Origin: Trichaptum fuscoviolaceum
Taxonomy: Eukaryota > Basidiomycota > Agaricomycetes > Hymenochaetales > Trichaptaceae
Direction of reading: 5' to 3'
DNA length: 64,000 bases
NCBI GenBank assembly: GCA_910574455.1
Contig: CAJSYZ010000005.1
Span: forward strand, 3,658,001-3,722,000
Shown piece after piece: positions 22,331 to 33,154 of this stretch. The translations under genes were made by a program, and so were the position numbers. The stretch's first letter is position 1. Each line of letters begins with the position of its first letter. The notes under the pieces are model-generated. The model made no database searches. It had not been told where the DNA came from and saw only the letters and a list, made by a program, of their open reading frames with translations.

Positions 22331-23759
22331 CCGAGAGGCGAGAGGCTGCGGAAGCAGAAGCAAGACGGCGTTTGCGCGAAGCAAACGCCTTCTTGCCCGT
22401 CGTCCATAGCTCTAAGAGCTTGAAGAAGAGAGAAGGAAGGGAGAAAGACGACGTTCGTGATGCGTGCAGATAGCGCGCCACGACCCTGAGAATCGCGGGA
22501 ATTTACTATATACGGTATATCTCCGAATTTTATTTTGCTACTAACATATCAATAACATACACTTTGAATTTAATGTAGGTAAGATGAGCTCAGGCACAGA
22601 CCATGATTAGATATAATAGACGCTAGTATATGTTCACAAAAAAAGAGGAGGTTAACGAATGTGTTGCAAAGAGTGTAAACTAAAGACTACAACAGAAATG
22701 CATGATTCATGCATATTTCCTACACCTCTTTTATTTTTCTTTTATCTTACATTCCTCTGATAGCTTTAGAACCTTATAATATGACTCACTGTGTATTATG
22801 GAAGCTCTGAAAAAATTATGGGCTTCAATATAGCTCTACAAAAGGCTACAAAAATGAAACAACCTCTAAAACTGGCCATTTTGAGCACTTTTGAGTCAAA
22901 ATTCAACATTTGCAGCTAGTTTCACCATATTAATGATGATTAAAAAATACAGATATGCTACATAGCAATAAAAGAAGCTCTAATGAAACAAAATCAGGTG
23001 TTAGAGTGGAAGTTACTAATAAAACAGTTGCGAAGTAAACAAATCAGTCTGAGAGTGGAACACATGTGTACAAGTTTCACTCGAAGTGATGCATTCGAAA
23101 CACCACTTTCGAGTTTAACCACTTCCACTCCATCAAATAACGAGATTCTTTTTTATAACTTTATATAATGTAAAGTAGATCTATTTTACAGAATATGGAA
23201 GTCTCAGATGTACTCAAAAATATACAAATGAATATATACTGCTGGAACAGCACTTTCTATCACTGTTTTGCTTATTACACAACATCGAAGTGCATAAATG
23301 CTACTAATAAAAATACAATAATTTACTTCTCAACGAGCTCTATTGCTATTCATAATGTGCCTGAGGTGCGGTTGTAGTGATGCTTTAATTTTAAAGGAAA
23401 ACGATGTCCGGCGATGCCTCGGACAAATGCTCCGGGAATCGCCGGACACAACTTCGAGGACGAAGACGTGTCGAAGGTGTCCTTCGACAACGTCTAAAAC
23501 AATAAGGATTCACTCCTTGCTCGCAGTTTTTTTGTTGTTCAAATGTATGTGTATTATAGATCAAATTTAAGATATATTATACATGATTTAAATACAAAGA
23601 AAAAGAGAACAAACATACTAAGATTAACCTTCGCATGTGCTGATCACGAAGATCGTGCACAGTCGCAAAGGCTTTTCCCCGGCCCAGTTGGGGTGCATTT
23701 GGTAGAACGGATTCGAGGGAATTAACGTACCTTTTGTTCCCTTTGTTGCGCTTGCGTCG

Positions 23760-24413
23760 TTTAAAGGAAGCGACGCACGCAAATCAGCAAGCTCAATATC
23801 GGCAGCCAGATCGTCGTCATCGTCCAGCGCTCACTGTCACGAAGACAGTAATTCGAACCAGGAACTCGGACGGCAACCAGTATCGGACGCACAAAGCTGA
23901 GTGCTTGCGCATGCTGTTGCCGTTGCTGAAGAGCAGATGCCGAGCAGCAGCTGTGAGAATGTACAAGCTGTGGAAGGGGATTAGGCCGGGGAGCTTCCTG
24001 TTCAGAATCCGAGCCGTTCAACTCTTGCTCGTGATCGCGATCATCCTGGTACGACTGTTGACCAGGTTTGTTGAATGGAGAATCTGGAGACGGAGGCGAT
24101 TGTCGCTGTCGGCGCTGTGATTGTTGCGATTGTTGCGTTTGCAGCGACTTCCGTGAGGAAGTTGGACTTGCTAGGATTTGCTGCTGCTGCTGTGCTTGGA
24201 TTTGGTAGAGCGGAGGAACGGTGGGTATAGACTGCGTCCTGTGGTATCGTTGATGTTCTTCCTATGAAGATGAGGGTGAAAGTTTGCGCTGCACGGTCGC
24301 GCTGTACCTATGCAAATTGTTAGTAACGGCAAGAAGTGCAGGAATCGGTCTGACGCACCTGCCACGTTTCCGGCCTTCCTGCTCCCCCTACGCAAGTTAG
24401 ATTGCGTTGACAT
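23760..24413 (-). pseudogene. Gln-rich gene fragment of unknown origin inside the TIR element
   Basis: On the minus strand an ATG at 24413 opens MSTQSNLRRGSRKAGNV. A splice-like GTGCGT...GCATAG interval follows, then a Gln/Ser/Pro-rich frame (about 24280-23950) reading ...QIQAQQQQQILASP... and ELNGSDSEQEAPRPNP. A further acidic stretch (DDDDDLAADIELADL) lies in another frame near 23790. A stop and phase conflicts mean no continuous gene can be built. It looks like a decayed gene piece with introns. I recognise no family, and chance coding-like sequence is possible. Confidence 0.4.
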
Positions 24414-24823
24414 CCTTCTAGCGTAAGTTATAAAAGAGAGAAATGAGACGAAAGAGAGAGAGACGACGCATGGTCGTGAAAGTGGGAGAAAAGAACAAGG
24501 ACGGTCGACGCGCGCGCACCGCCATCGTAAGCGCCGGCGCTTACTTTCGCGCATCGTCGCAATCTTTATTGCAAATTAAAAACTACGTCATATTTGAAAT
24601 AAAAAAGATTAACCTACTGTTCTATATAGCAGCTATTTTATTTCAAATTATGAGGGGCTGGGCCCCGGCAGTTAAATTATCGCAGCTGAATCGCGCCAGA
24701 GATTAAGACCAGGCTCTATTACCGAATTTGGGCTGGTCCCTGACGCGGGAGGGCCGCCGCGTGGTGCCGGAAGGCGGCACCCCGGCATTAAGCCGCCGCG
24801 AAGCACAAAAAAGCTATAGTCCC

Positions 24824-24898
24824 GTTACCGCGATAACTATACAATCGGGTTGCGATAATTACCGCAAATCTATTAGATTATTAGTTGGTACGGCTCGC
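24824..24898 (-). repeat. Right terminal inverted repeat
   Basis: 75-bp reverse complement of the left TIR; on the minus strand it starts GCGAGCCGTACCAAC. The six mismatches to the left copy all lie in the outer 31 bp. Confidence 0.85.
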
Positions 24899-27466
24899 TT
24901 AGCGGTGAAGCGCCTCGGTAAACACCAAGGATCCACCTGCAAGCGGTGTTTTGGACGCCCTGTAGACGAGCCACAAGGGTCTTCTGGCGGGTGCCAGTGT
25001 ACCAAACCGGCGCAGCCCATGCGAGGACTGTTCTGACGCAGGCTGAGTAGAGCTGGCGAAGGTTGAGGGCGGACATGCCTCGCTCTGTGTTGGCGAGCAG
25101 GCGAATGGCAGCGAGTGTGGAGAGGCCCTTGGAGCGCATGCGCTCAACATGGGGTTTGAAAGACAAGGCCGGATCCCACCAGATCCCCAACCACCGAAGT
25201 GGGATGGAGGGCTTAATGAGAGTGTCCTCGTCGAGTTGGACGCCCCGGGAGTCCCAGCCGCGATATCTTTGGCGACGCCCAGGGGGGTGGAAATGGAGGA
25301 GCTCAGTCTTCGCAGTCTCGATGTTGAGATTGATGTCGTTGAAGTTCGAGTTGAGGTGGTGGTAAGCGCCTACTAAGTTCCTGCAGTTGGCGGTGACTGA
25401 TGTGCCAGTGATGGCAATCATGTGGTCGTCGACATATGCCAGGAGCTCGCAGTCAGGGTGGTGGAACCGCTGAATCGCAATAGCTGCAAAAAGAGTGGAG
25501 AGAATGGGTGAGACTGGGGAGCCCTGAGGCGTCCCAAAGTCCGGTTTACGGACACTAGGGAGTGTGGTGCCATCGAAAGAGATAGCAGCCTCCCGCCCGG
25601 TCATGAAAGAAAGGCACCAGTCCGCCATGTCAGGCGAACAACCTAACTCCAAGAGCCGGTGGTGGAGGTGTTGTGGATGGACCGAGTCAAAGAAGCCTTG
25701 TATGTCCACCGCTAGGACAGAGCACACTTTGTCTTCCGACTGGGCTTTCTCCACAATCTGTAAAAGGCGTTGGGCGGCGTCGTAGACGGAGTGCCCTTGA
25801 CGACCGCCATACTGGTTTGGGGGAAGCCAGTTCTGGGTGTTAGCCAGAAACTGGAGACGGTTAGCAATGATCTTCTCAAGGAGTTTCCCTAAGGTCTCCT
25901 CAAGAGTAATCGGTCTGTAGGACCGAGGAGAAAATTGGTCCTTCTTGTTTGGCTTCCTGAGCATTACTACCTTCGTTATCCGCCAGCACGCTGGGTGGTG
26001 GCCCAAGCGCAGACAGTCGTTGAACAAAGATAGCACCTCCTTAGCGAAGGATCCAATCACCCATTTGAGGGGACGGTATCCGACGCCCGACGGGCCAGGA
26101 GCAGACAAGTTGGAGGTGCCGGCCAGGGCGTCCATAAGCTCTTTCATGAGTATTGGAGGCACCGCTGCAGAAGGTGGGGGCAGCGGGCGTAAGCCCGCTG
26201 CTGGAAGTGGAGGGGGAGGAGGAAAGTAGGTAGAATGAAACAACTCAGCTTTCTCCTGCTCAGTGGTGGTGAAGGTGCTGTCTGGTTTCCTCAGCGAAGG
26301 CACAGGAGTAGGGCGGATACCGAGGCCGCGCTTGGCCCAGCTCCAGATATTGGTGGAATTGGCGTCTTTCACCTGTTCTGCATAGAACACGCGACGCGCT
26401 GCTCTGGTGGTGGCTTTGAAGGCGCGTTTAGCAGCGGCACGCAACCGGGCGGTAGAGGCGTCCTTAATTGCCGCGAGAGAGGATGAGCACTCAGGGGACC
26501 ACCATGGGACTTCTGTCTTGGAGCGCTTTCTGGGTTTAGTCATTGATTCCATCGCCGCCACCATTGCAGATTGAATGGCTTTGGCTTTGGCATCTAGTTC
26601 AGCCTTGTCTGACACAGGAAGCGCGAACGCCTCATGCAGCAAGGGGAAGGCAGTAGCACACCACGCCTCTCTGTCATCATTAGACAGTCTGGGGGGCCGT
26701 GGAAGGTGGACGAACGGTCCAACTGGCACCTCCCATGTGAGTAGGGTGTGGTCTGAGAGAGCGGAGTGGGAGCTGGTGAATGTATCCATCACCTGCTCTG
26801 GTGGGATATTGGGCGCAGTCCAAACCATATCGATCGGACAACGCGGCCCATCTTTACCCGGACGAGTGTCCACATCTGGGTGATGGGCAGGCTCATGTCC
26901 ATGCTCTCGGAAGAAGTCATCCAAGGGTTGCCCCCTGTTTGACTCGGCATTGGAACATGGCAACTCTGACCAGGAACGATGCCGGCGATTGAAGTCGCCA
27001 GCAATCGTTAGGGAAGCGGCTATTGCCGGGGTGAGACTGAAGAGAAACGACTCACCTGGGTAAGTGGGGGTTGGGGCTACCCTCCCTGGCGCCTGCTGGC
27101 CATAGTAATTGCAGAGGCGGACAGTGTGGGTAGAGCGAACCTCAATAGTCAGGACAGCAGTGCCATGTGACGCTGCACCGACGATAGACCATGAGTGTGT
27201 TGGGAGGGACCGTGAAACGTAAGTAACCACTCGCGGACGGGTGGCCGGTGGGAGGCAGGGGACGTAACCTGGAATAGAAGGGACATTGAAGACGTCATCT
27301 CCATCCGGGTTAGTCAATGAGGGTTGGGTACCAATCTTGTACCAGGGCGGTTCCTGGATAAGTAGAAGGTGTGGGGGACGGGGATTGTTAGCAAGAAGAG
27401 GAAAAAGAGAATGAATTGCTGCTAATGAGTGGGCAGCATTCCACTGAAGGACAGGAAGTGTGTCAA

Positions 27467-30230
27467 TCATTCTCCTTGCTCCATAGTGTCATCGGGCGAA
27501 TCAGAGTCTGAATCAGACTCATCATCGTTTGGTGAAGGGGCATACTTACGCCTCTGAGGGCACTTCACAGAGGTGGCTCTATGGGGGCCCTGACAGTTAG
27601 CGCAGAGACGGGGATGGGAGCATGGAGTGCCAGCTGGAACAGCTTCCTGAGCGCAGGTGGGGCACTTCGAGCGGTGATATTTAGTGGCATGCGGACCGGC
27701 ACAGTACGCACATGTGATGGGGGCCTTGCAGCCCTTGCTGGAATGACCAAGCGCCTGGCATCTGTCGCACTGAGAGAAGCCTGGGCGCATTGGTGGGATG
27801 GATAGGCGGAGTCGGATTCCGAAGAGCCACACAGTCGGCTTTTTGAGGAGCTTCTTGCGTATTTCTCCTTTCTCCTTGTCTGCGAAGGTGAATATAACCG
27901 GGCAAATCTCGAGTTTCTCTTTCTCGAGTGCATCCGATTGTGCTGTGTAGTGGGGGGGGACAATGTACTGGAGGTCGCTAAGAATGGGATTGCTGTTAAA
28001 CTCGGCCAGCAGATCCTCCTGAGTGTATGTCGTCCGCTGACCCTTAGGAAGAGTAGTGTCCCTGGTAGGGACCATGGAAATCCTGAGGGTGGACCGCGGA
28101 CGGACCCGGGTTGCAATGAGTACCGGTGGCACTTGCATGGTACCCGTGTAGCAAATGGGAGCCAAGTGAGCACACAGGGCACCCGCATGGCTATCAAGAG
28201 CGCTTTCGACCGCCATGCCCTCAGTAGAGCCTGGACGGTTAGTGAACGTGCATACGATACGGCCTTTAGTGTTGAAGACCGCAGACCGCACCAGAAGACG
28301 CTTTGTGGTGGGCAGCTCAGCAAAGAAATTACGCACCGCAGTTGTAAGGGCGGTACCAGACTTGCGCTTAGCTGCTGGGATGTAGGGGCTAGCTGTAAAC
28401 ACCAAGGTCGGCTCCTTGGCATACATCTTGGGTGGTGGGGGTGAGGCACGTCCTGTAGAGGGCGCTGTCAGGCCCGGACCCAAGCCTTGCCTAAGGGTGG
28501 TCGCGAGTTGAGAAAGCCGAGCGAGAACGGAAAGGCGAAAGAAACACGAAGACAAATAGCAAGAGACCAAGTAGTCGGGATCTGGGTTGAAGTTCCCACG
28601 ATCAGTGATCCGGGATTCGACGCGGGATCCTATTCGGGTTTTCGGGAATTTAGAGTCTGAGAGCGAGAAGAGTGTATAACGACGAGAGTAAGATCATAGA
28701 GTGAAGCAAGGATGGATCTCGAGAGCCTAGCTCGTAAAGTAGCCTAAAGACTTATGATATTTGAGTCGAGAGATACATGACGAGTTTCTACAAGTTTATA
28801 TACGCGTAAGAGTCTGAGATAAGAAATGGGGAGTAAGATGTGTTTTCGGGGCGTGGAGGTGAGTCGTGTAGTGACACGCGGGATTCGGAGAATAATCGTG
28901 GGGCGTGTAGCTTACACGAGGAACCGGGAATGTATGTTAGAACAAAGGGAAACGGGAATGTGATCAGAGTGATTTGAAAATGGTGATAAAGGATAATAGA
29001 TAGATTTCGGGGTTTTACGGGAATGAAGTGGGAATGAATGGTAGTCTGGGGCGTGGTACTGTCAGAATGTCCGTAGGGCGTGTTCGTAAGGCGTGTTCGT
29101 AAGGCGTGGTCGTGGAACGTGTTCGTGATGTTTGTCGTGTATTTGGAAATGTTTGGCTTGGGGTCCGGGTTGCGGGATCCGGGACCGGATGTCGGGATTG
29201 ATGTCGGGTTTAGTGATGGCGCGGGAATGTTTGTTCGTAGGGTCTTAGGTGTCGTCGTGACAGGCGCCTTCTTGGGAGTGGTCCTGCCCTTGGCCTGGGG
29301 GGCTGGGGTGGTAGTAACCGGGGGTGCTGGGGCAGTAGCAGCTGCCACCTGAGCATAGGTGAGTGGGACTGGGGCCGAAGCTACCTGGGGGGGTGGCGGC
29401 GGGTTGATGCGAGGGGGGCGAGGTGGAGGCCGGTCGAGTAGAGTCTGCACCTGTCTGGAGAGGGTGCCAACATCGCCGTTCAACTTACTGATGGTTGCAT
29501 TCTGCTTCTGCATAACGCGCACATCCTTGATCAGCTGTGCAAGAGCCTTGTTCATAGTAGCCATGCTCTTGCTGGATGCTGGGTCGTCGTCAGGAGTGGG
29601 GGGAGATACAAATGGTGGGGGGAGTGGGACGCCGGTTTCGGCGTGGTGTTGTTGGAAGGCAGCTGCCGCACGGTCAGCATACTCTTTGACGTTGGGATTA
29701 GCATCCTTCCCATCCACAAGTGTCGACAGCATTGTGTAGGTTGCTGCATATAGTCCACCTAGTGTGCTGGCGTTCAACATCATTCGCTCGTGGGGGGTCT
29801 TGCTCAGGTCAGCGAAGTTGGCCGTGAGCTGGTCAGAGAGGGTGTCCCAGAGATGGTACATGCCATGTATCAGTGCCATCTCATGTTCCGGAATGGAATC
29901 AGTGGGGGGAGCAGGGCGCCCCGGTAGTGGGGACAGGACGGAGGCCGTACGCTTCTCACCCGCGCGCGGTGTTGCCGGGAAGGCCAACGGCATACCAGCA
30001 TCAGAGCTAGGTGGGGGTGGTGAGGAGGGTGGTAGTACATCAAGTTCCCTTTGTCTGAGCTATACAGGCGAGCCCAGAGCCGAGGGGACGGGGGTGGCGG
30101 TCGATGTCGTTGCCGGGGCAACAACGGTGACGGAGGGGGGTTGGCCAGTGGCGGCAGCAGCAGCAGACGCTGACGACCGACCAGGTTTGGCCGCGATAGA
30201 CGGTTTCTTAGATGTGTGGCTGTCTGCCAT
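27467..30230 (-). pseudogene. LINE copy A ORF1, broken by nonsense codon and solo LTR
   Basis: Gag-like RNA-binding protein of the LINE. It begins MADSHTSKKPS at 30230. A C-to-T change turns the Gln codon after SPV into TAG (30060-30062). The solo LTR at 28466-29262 lies later, with GGCGC duplicated. The C-terminal part (28465-27467) keeps three zinc-knuckle motifs beginning CDRCQALGHSSKGC and an acidic Asp/Ser tail. Copies C and E show the uninterrupted gene at the same site. Confidence 0.88.
28466..29262 (+). mobile_element. Solo LTR in LINE ORF1, with GGCGC target duplication
   Basis: A 797-bp sequence with TGTCAGGCCC...GTCGTGACA ends, flanked by GGCGC on both sides (28461-28465 and 29263-29267). 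Copies C (near 32155) and E show the same ORF1 site without the insertion and with one GGCGC. No internal element sequence is left. It is a diverged relative of the solo LTR at 15500-16285, in the opposite orientation. Confidence 0.92.
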
Positions 30231-30298
30231 GCCTAACCGATGGGAGCAGGGGGGCTCGACCAAATCGGGAAGGTAGTGGTTAGAGGTCAAGAAGGATG

Positions 30299-31124
30299 TG
30301 ATGAGCCAGTGATGGCAATCATGTAGTCGTCGACGTATGCTAGGAGCTTGCAGTCAGGGTGGCGGAACCGCTGAATCGCAATGGCTGCAAAAAGAGTGGA
30401 GAGAATGGGTGAGACAGGGGAGCCCTGAGGCGTCCCAAAGTCCGGTTTACGGACACTAGGGAGTGTGGTGCCATCAAAAGAGATAGCAGCCTCCCGCCCG
30501 GTCATGAAAGAAAGGCACCAGTCCGCCATGTCAGGCGAACAACCTAACTCCAAGAGCCGGTGGTGGAGGTGTTGTGGATGGACCAAGTCAAAGAAGCCTT
30601 GTATGTCCACCGCTAGGACAGAGCACACTTTGTCTTCCGACTGGGCTTTCTCCACAATCTGTAAAAGGCATTGGGCGGCGTCGTAGACGGAGTGCCCTTG
30701 ACGACTGTCATACTGGTTTGGGGGAAGCCAGTTCTGGGTGTTAGCCAGAAACTGGAGACGGTTAGCAAGAATCTTCTCAAGGAGTTTCCCTAAGGTCTCC
30801 TCAAGAGTAATCGGTCTGTAAGACCAAGGAGAGAATTGGTCCTTCTTGTTTGGCTTCCTGAGCATTACTACCTTTGTTATCCGCCAGCACGCTGGGTGGT
30901 GGCCCAAGCGCAGACAGTCGTTGAACAAAGATAGCACCTCCTTAGCGAAGGATCCAATCACCCATTTGAGGGGACGGTATCCAAAGCCCGAGGGGCCAGG
31001 AGCAGACAAGTTGGAAGTGCCGGCCAGGGCGTCCATAAGCTCTTTCATGAGTATTGGAGGCACCGCTGCAGAAGGTGGGGGCAGCGGGCGTAAGCCCGCT
31101 GCTGGAAGTGGAGGGGGAGGAGGA
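30299..31124 (-). mobile_element. LINE copy H, RT part (left of copy C)
   Basis: Minus-strand ORF2 fragment from the PPPPPLPAAG linker through VDIQGFFD and GTPQGSPVSP to the YVDD box, ending at AITGSS. It is contiguous with 37535-38610 once copy C is removed. On the left it ends at the 5' end of copy A. Confidence 0.85.
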
Positions 31125-31192
31125 CATCCTTCTTGACCTCTAACCACTACCTTCCCGATTTGGTCGAGCCCCCCTGCTCCCATCGGTTAGGC

Positions 31193-33154
31193 ATGGCAGA
31201 CAGCCACACATCTAAGAAACCGTCTATCGCGGCCAAACCTGGTCGGTCGTCAGCGTCTGCTGCTGCCGCCGCCACTGGCCAACCCCCCTCCGTCACCGTT
31301 GTTGCTCCGGCAACGACATCGACCGCCACCCCCGTCCCCTCGGCTCTGGGCTCGCCTGTACAGCTCAGACAAAGGGAACTTGATGTACTACCACCCTCCT
31401 CACCACTCCCACCTAGCTCTGATGCTGATATGCCGTTGGCCTTCCCGGCAACACCGCGCGCGGGTGAGAAGCGGACGGCCTCTGTCCTGTCCCCACTACC
31501 GGGGCGCCCTGCTCCCCCCACTGATTCCATTCCGGAACATGAGATGGCACTAATACATGGCATGTACCATCTCTGGGACACCCTCTCTGACCAGCTCACG
31601 GCCAACTTCGCTGACCTGAGCAAGACCCCCCACGAGCGAATGATGTTGAACGCCAGCACACTAGGTGGACTGTATGCAGCAACCTACACAATGCTGTCGA
31701 CACTTGTGGATGGGAAGGATGCTAATCCCAATGTCAAAGAGTATGCTGACCTTGCGGCAGCTGCCTTCCAACAACACCATGCCGAAACCGGCGTCCCACT
31801 CCCCCCACCATTTGTACTCCCCTCCACCCCAGACGACGACCCAGCATCCAGCAAGAGCATGGCCACTATGAACAAGGCTCTTGGACAGCTGATCAAGGAA
31901 GTCCGCGTTGTGCAGAAGCAGAATGCAGGCATCACTAAGTTGAACAGCGATGTTGGTACCCTCTCCAGACAGGTGCAGACTCTACTCGACCGGCCTCCAC
32001 CTCGCCCCCCTCGCATCAACCCGCCGCCACCCCCCCAGGTAGCTCCGGCCCCAGTACCACTCACCTACGCTCAGGTGGCAGCTGCTACTGCCCCAGCACC
32101 CCCGGTTACCACCACCCCAGCCCCCCAGGCCAAGGGCAGGACCACTCCCAAGAAGGCGCCCTCTACAGGACGTGCCTCACCCCCACCACCCAAGATGTAC
32201 GCCAAGGAGCCGACCTTGGTGTTTACAGCTAGCCCCTACATCCCAGCAGCTAAGCGCAAGTCTGGTGCCGCCCTCACAACTGCGGTGCGTAATTTCTTTG
32301 CTGAGCTGCCCACCACAAAGCGTCTGCTGGTGCGGTCTGCGGTTTTCAACACTAAAGGCCGCATTGTATGCACGTTCACTAACCGTCCAGGCTCTACTGA
32401 GGGCATGGCGGTCGAAAGCGCTCTTGATAGCCATGCGGGTGCCCTGTGTGCTCACTTGGCTCCCATTTGCTACACGGGTACCATGCAAGTGCCACCGGTA
32501 CTCACTGCAACCCGGGTCCGTCCGCGGTCCACCCTTAGGATTTCCATGGTCCCTACTAGGGACACCACTCTTCCCAAGGGTCAGCGGACGACGTACACTC
32601 AGGAGGATCTGCTGGCCGAGTTTAACAGCAACCCCATTCTTAGCGACCTCCAGTACATTGTCCCCCCCCATTACACAGCACAATCGGATGTACTCGAGAA
32701 AGAGAAACTCGAGATTTGCCCGGTTATTTTCACCTTTGCAGACAGAGAGAACGGAGAAATACGCGAGAAGCTCCTCAAAAAGCCGACCGTGTGGCTCTTC
32801 GGAATCCGGCTCCGCTTATCCATACCACCAATGCGCCCAGGCTTCTCTCAATGCGACAGATGCCAGGCGCTTGGTCATTCCAGCAGGGGCTGTAAGGCCC
32901 CTATCACATGTGCGTATTGCGCTGGCCCGCATGCCACTAAATATCACCGCTTGAAGTGCCCAACCTGCGCTCAGGAAGCTGTCCCAGCTGGCACCCCATG
33001 CTCCCATCCCCGTCTCTGCGCTAACTGCCAGGGCCCTCATAGATCCACATCTGTGAAGTGCCCTCAGAGGCGTAAGTATGGCCCTTCACCAAACGATGAT
33101 GAGTCCGATTCAGACTCTGATTCGCCCGATGACACTATGGAGCAAGGAGAATGA
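31193..33154 (+). CDS. LINE copy C ORF1 protein (zinc-knuckle RNA binding)
   Basis: A 653-aa protein, probably the RNA-binding partner that packages LINE RNA with ORF2. The N-terminus (MADSHTSKKPS...) is low complexity. A middle part resembles helical/coiled sequence (HGMYHLWDTLSDQL..., DVGTLSRQVQTLLDR) and is followed by a long Pro-rich hinge. The C-terminal part holds three Cys/His knuckles (CDRCQALGHSSRGC, CAYCAGPHATKYH, CANCQGPH) and an acidic DESDSDSDSPDD tail. The stop TGA overlaps the ORF2 start in ATGA. The ATG at 31193 is the first in the frame after the 5' leader, and copies A and E start at the same place. The frame is intact. Confidence 0.92.
   Translation: MADSHTSKKPSIAAKPGRSSASAAAAATGQPPSVTVVAPATTSTATPVPSALGSPVQLRQRELDVLPPSSPLPPSSDADMPLAFPATPRAGEKRTASVLSPLPGRPAPPTDSIPEHEMALIHGMYHLWDTLSDQLTANFADLSKTPHERMMLNASTLGGLYAATYTMLSTLVDGKDANPNVKEYADLAAAAFQQHHAETGVPLPPPFVLPSTPDDDPASSKSMATMNKALGQLIKEVRVVQKQNAGITKLNSDVGTLSRQVQTLLDRPPPRPPRINPPPPPQVAPAPVPLTYAQVAAATAPAPPVTTTPAPQAKGRTTPKKAPSTGRASPPPPKMYAKEPTLVFTASPYIPAAKRKSGAALTTAVRNFFAELPTTKRLLVRSAVFNTKGRIVCTFTNRPGSTEGMAVESALDSHAGALCAHLAPICYTGTMQVPPVLTATRVRPRSTLRISMVPTRDTTLPKGQRTTYTQEDLLAEFNSNPILSDLQYIVPPHYTAQSDVLEKEKLEICPVIFTFADRENGEIREKLLKKPTVWLFGIRLRLSIPPMRPGFSQCDRCQALGHSSRGCKAPITCAYCAGPHATKYHRLKCPTCAQEAVPAGTPCSHPRLCANCQGPHRSTSVKCPQRRKYGPSPNDDESDSDSDSPDDTMEQGE

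Larger units (their letters stand above)
21156..24898. mobile_element. Non-autonomous TIR DNA transposon carrying gene fragments
   Basis: A 3,743-bp insertion in LINE copy A. Its ends are 75-bp inverted repeats, identical at 69 of 75 positions by my alignment. It is flanked by TTA on both sides (21153-21155 and 24899-24901; the duplication could be read as CTTAG). The empty site is seen in copies C, E and J. The centre (about 22.5-23.6 kb) is AT-rich and both ends are GC-rich. No transposase is recognisable. Inside are a broken HSP70 C-terminal fragment and a second gene-like fragment. A TTA duplication would fit the PIF/Harbinger group, but this is inference without a transposase. Confidence 0.8.
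19717..27470 (-). pseudogene. LINE copy A ORF2 (endonuclease-RT-RNase H), split by the TIR element
   Basis: Apart from one insertion the frame is open. The 5' piece (27470 to about 24899) carries the endonuclease: QWNA, IQEP, GDFNRRHRSW and SDHT motifs. It also carries the reverse transcriptase: VDIQGFFDSV, GTPQGSPVSPI and the catalytic YVDD. The 3' piece (about 21155-19717) carries RNase H, with FTDGS, AEIFSL, SDSLTAL and NEWADEEA holding the catalytic acidic residues. The TIR element interrupts after the SPLS codons, in the spacer between RT and RNase H. The ATG overlaps the ORF1 stop as ATGA. Broken by the insertion, otherwise nearly identical to copy C. Confidence 0.88.
19363..30298 (-). 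mobile_element. LINE copy A, full length but interrupted (Tad-like)
   Basis: Minus-strand non-LTR retrotransposon from its 5' start (ATCCTTCTTGACC on the minus strand, 30298) to a 19-nt poly(T) at 19363-19381. In element order it has a short 5' leader, ORF1, ORF2 and a 3' UTR of about 330 bp. It carries two nested insertions, a solo LTR (28466-29262) in ORF1 and a TIR element (21156-24898) in ORF2, plus a nonsense codon in ORF1. The order endonuclease-RT-RNase H with a zinc-knuckle ORF1 fits the Tad clade of fungal LINEs. Its flanks come from different LINE regions in opposite orientations and show no target duplication. Confidence 0.85.

Noticed and set aside
23400..23500. Inverted short words (TCCGGCGAT/ATCGCCGGA) in the TIR element centre
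   Set aside because: A small imperfect stem-loop; no promoter, terminator or RNA family could be recognised.
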